A stretch of DNA of 64,000 bases from SMWD01 sp002729875 (GTDB taxonomy: Bacteria > Pseudomonadota > Gammaproteobacteria > Steroidobacterales > GCA-2729495): contig DASCMH010000009.1 of assembly GCA_036010905.1 (NCBI GenBank), forward strand, positions 124,001-188,000, in the 5' to 3' direction. Under the pieces are notes generated by a model. It had not been told where the DNA came from, did no database searches, and was given only the letters and a program-made list of their open reading frames with translations. The number at the start of each line of letters is the position of its first letter. The stretch's first letter is position 1. Below are positions 63,378-64,000 of the stretch, one piece after another. Position numbers and translations under genes: made by a program.

Positions 63378-64000
63378 TCACTCATGCAGCCAGCGACTGA
63401 CGTTGTCGAGTAACACTTTCATTTCTTCACGCGTCTTCGGTAACTGCTCGGCGGGCATATCCATATGATTCAGAGGCGCTTCCTGCTGATACTGCATAAA
63501 CACCGGCGCCACTACCTCTAGCGGGAAGCGTGGAATACGCCGGTTGTTCCTGAACTCGGCGATCGGAATCTGCGCTTCAATAATACCCTCGTTGTTACTC
63601 GGATCCTCCGCCAGGACCTGTCCTTGTGGCCCGACGATAAGCGACTTACCGCCAAACCTGGCTGCTTCGCTATCAGCCGGAAAGATAATGTTCGACATGG
63701 CTGAGTAAAAATTGTTGTACCAGGCAGTTGCCTTGACATCGACGGGTGAAAAAAGTGTCGCCGTGCGAAACATGATCTCGACCCCACGCATACTAAAAGC
63801 GGCAAAGACAAACGGATCAAGCTGTACGGTACTGACGGCAATGTTACCGAATTCCGTCTGCAGCACCGGGAATTCGGCTTCGATTCCATAGCGGACGCGG
63901 TACTTGTCACGCACGCTTTCAACCGTGGTAGTCGGAATCTCGATACCCGGAGAGAGACGTTTGATGTTACGGGTCTTCCAGAACTTCTGTGCGATCTTGC
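63378..64000 (-). CDS. Carbon-nitrogen hydrolase (nitrilase family), 5' partial
   Basis: The stop is at 63378 and the frame stays open through the right window edge (207 codons visible), so the start lies beyond it. Visible parts are MRGVEIMFRTATLFSP, WYNNFYSAMSN, GGKSLIVGPQGQVLAEDP and EGIIEAQIP, typical of the C-terminal half of nitrilase-superfamily enzymes. The catalytic Cys is usually just before the first of these; at that position the visible text reads TVQLDPFVFA, which holds no Cys. Members hydrolyse nitriles or amides. Convergent with the TlpA-like gene. Confidence 0.75.
   Translation of the reverse strand, partial: KIAQKFWKTRNIKRLSPGIEIPTTTVESVRDKYRVRYGIEAEFPVLQTEFGNIAVSTVQLDPFVFAAFSMRGVEIMFRTATLFSPVDVKATAWYNNFYSAMSNIIFPADSEAARFGGKSLIVGPQGQVLAEDPSNNEGIIEAQIPIAEFRNNRRIPRFPLEVVAPVFMQYQQEAPLNHMDMPAEQLPKTREEMKVLLDNVSRWLHE

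Noticed and set aside
1..64000. CRISPR arrays, insertion sequences, prophage genes
   Set aside because: No repeated spacers, transposase, integrase or phage motifs noticed; the only long exact repeat seen is the 40-bp SDR segment.

Overview
The window looks like chromosomal DNA of a Gram-negative, probably marine or otherwise aquatic, gammaproteobacterium. The signs are GreB, a YjcH/ActP-like acetate symporter pair, an LhgO-like oxidase, a TonB-dependent receptor, many lipoproteins and many Tat or Sec export signals. No rRNA, tRNA, CRISPR array, insertion sequence or phage gene was found. The taxonomic guess is inference; no species marker is present.

Region 1 (1-10348, minus strand) is one tightly packed run of nine genes, read right to left. 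They are an M48 metalloprotease lipoprotein, a TPR protein with a TonB-like C-terminus, two lipoproteins, a membrane-anchored TPR protein, a membrane-anchored PEGA-repeat/SUMF1 protein, a small secreted acidic protein, a MotA/TolQ/ExbB-type channel, and a partial actin/Hsp70-like protein with an FHA-like tail that runs off the left edge. Most junctions overlap or are under 30 bp. This is my best candidate for an undescribed envelope system. Region 2 (10.6-21.9 kb) holds the acetate symporter pair, a His-rich lipoprotein, an SGNH hydrolase, a CDP-glycerol-transferase-like enzyme, two tandem membrane-anchored ferrochelatase-like proteins, a Tat-exported SDR, an ATP-grasp protein and a NmrA-like reductase.

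Region 3 (22-31 kb) has an MFS transporter, a periplasmic binding protein, greB, a stand-alone EF-G, a SUMF1-cytochrome c fusion lipoprotein, a methyltransferase and a VOC-like protein. Region 4 (31-43 kb) is rich in exported versions of normally cytoplasmic enzymes: an amidohydrolase, a DUF1838 protein, a metallo-beta-lactamase-fold hydrolase and two SDRs. It also has a deiodinase-like redoxin, a broken SDR fragment fused to a frameshifted membrane gene, a beta-propeller lipoprotein, peptide deformylase and an aldo/keto reductase.

Region 5 (43-50.9 kb) is a divergent locus. An MMPL/RND exporter, a LolA-like protein and an outer-membrane barrel face away from an ArsR regulator of the persulfide-sensing BigR/SqrR type coupled to a class V PLP enzyme. 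Two tandem inverted repeats lie between them. Region 6 (51-64 kb) has a TonB-dependent receptor, an ASCH protein, a secreted Cys-rich protein, a Rieske oxygenase, an FAD oxidase, a CPBP membrane protein, an exported NmrA-like protein, a Tat-exported UbiD-type decarboxylase, rhodanese, a BNR-repeat protein coupled to a TlpA-like thioredoxin, and a partial nitrilase-family gene at the right edge. The recurring theme from 18 to 61 kb is catabolism- or redox-type enzymes carrying export signals, including at least four NAD(P)-fold proteins.
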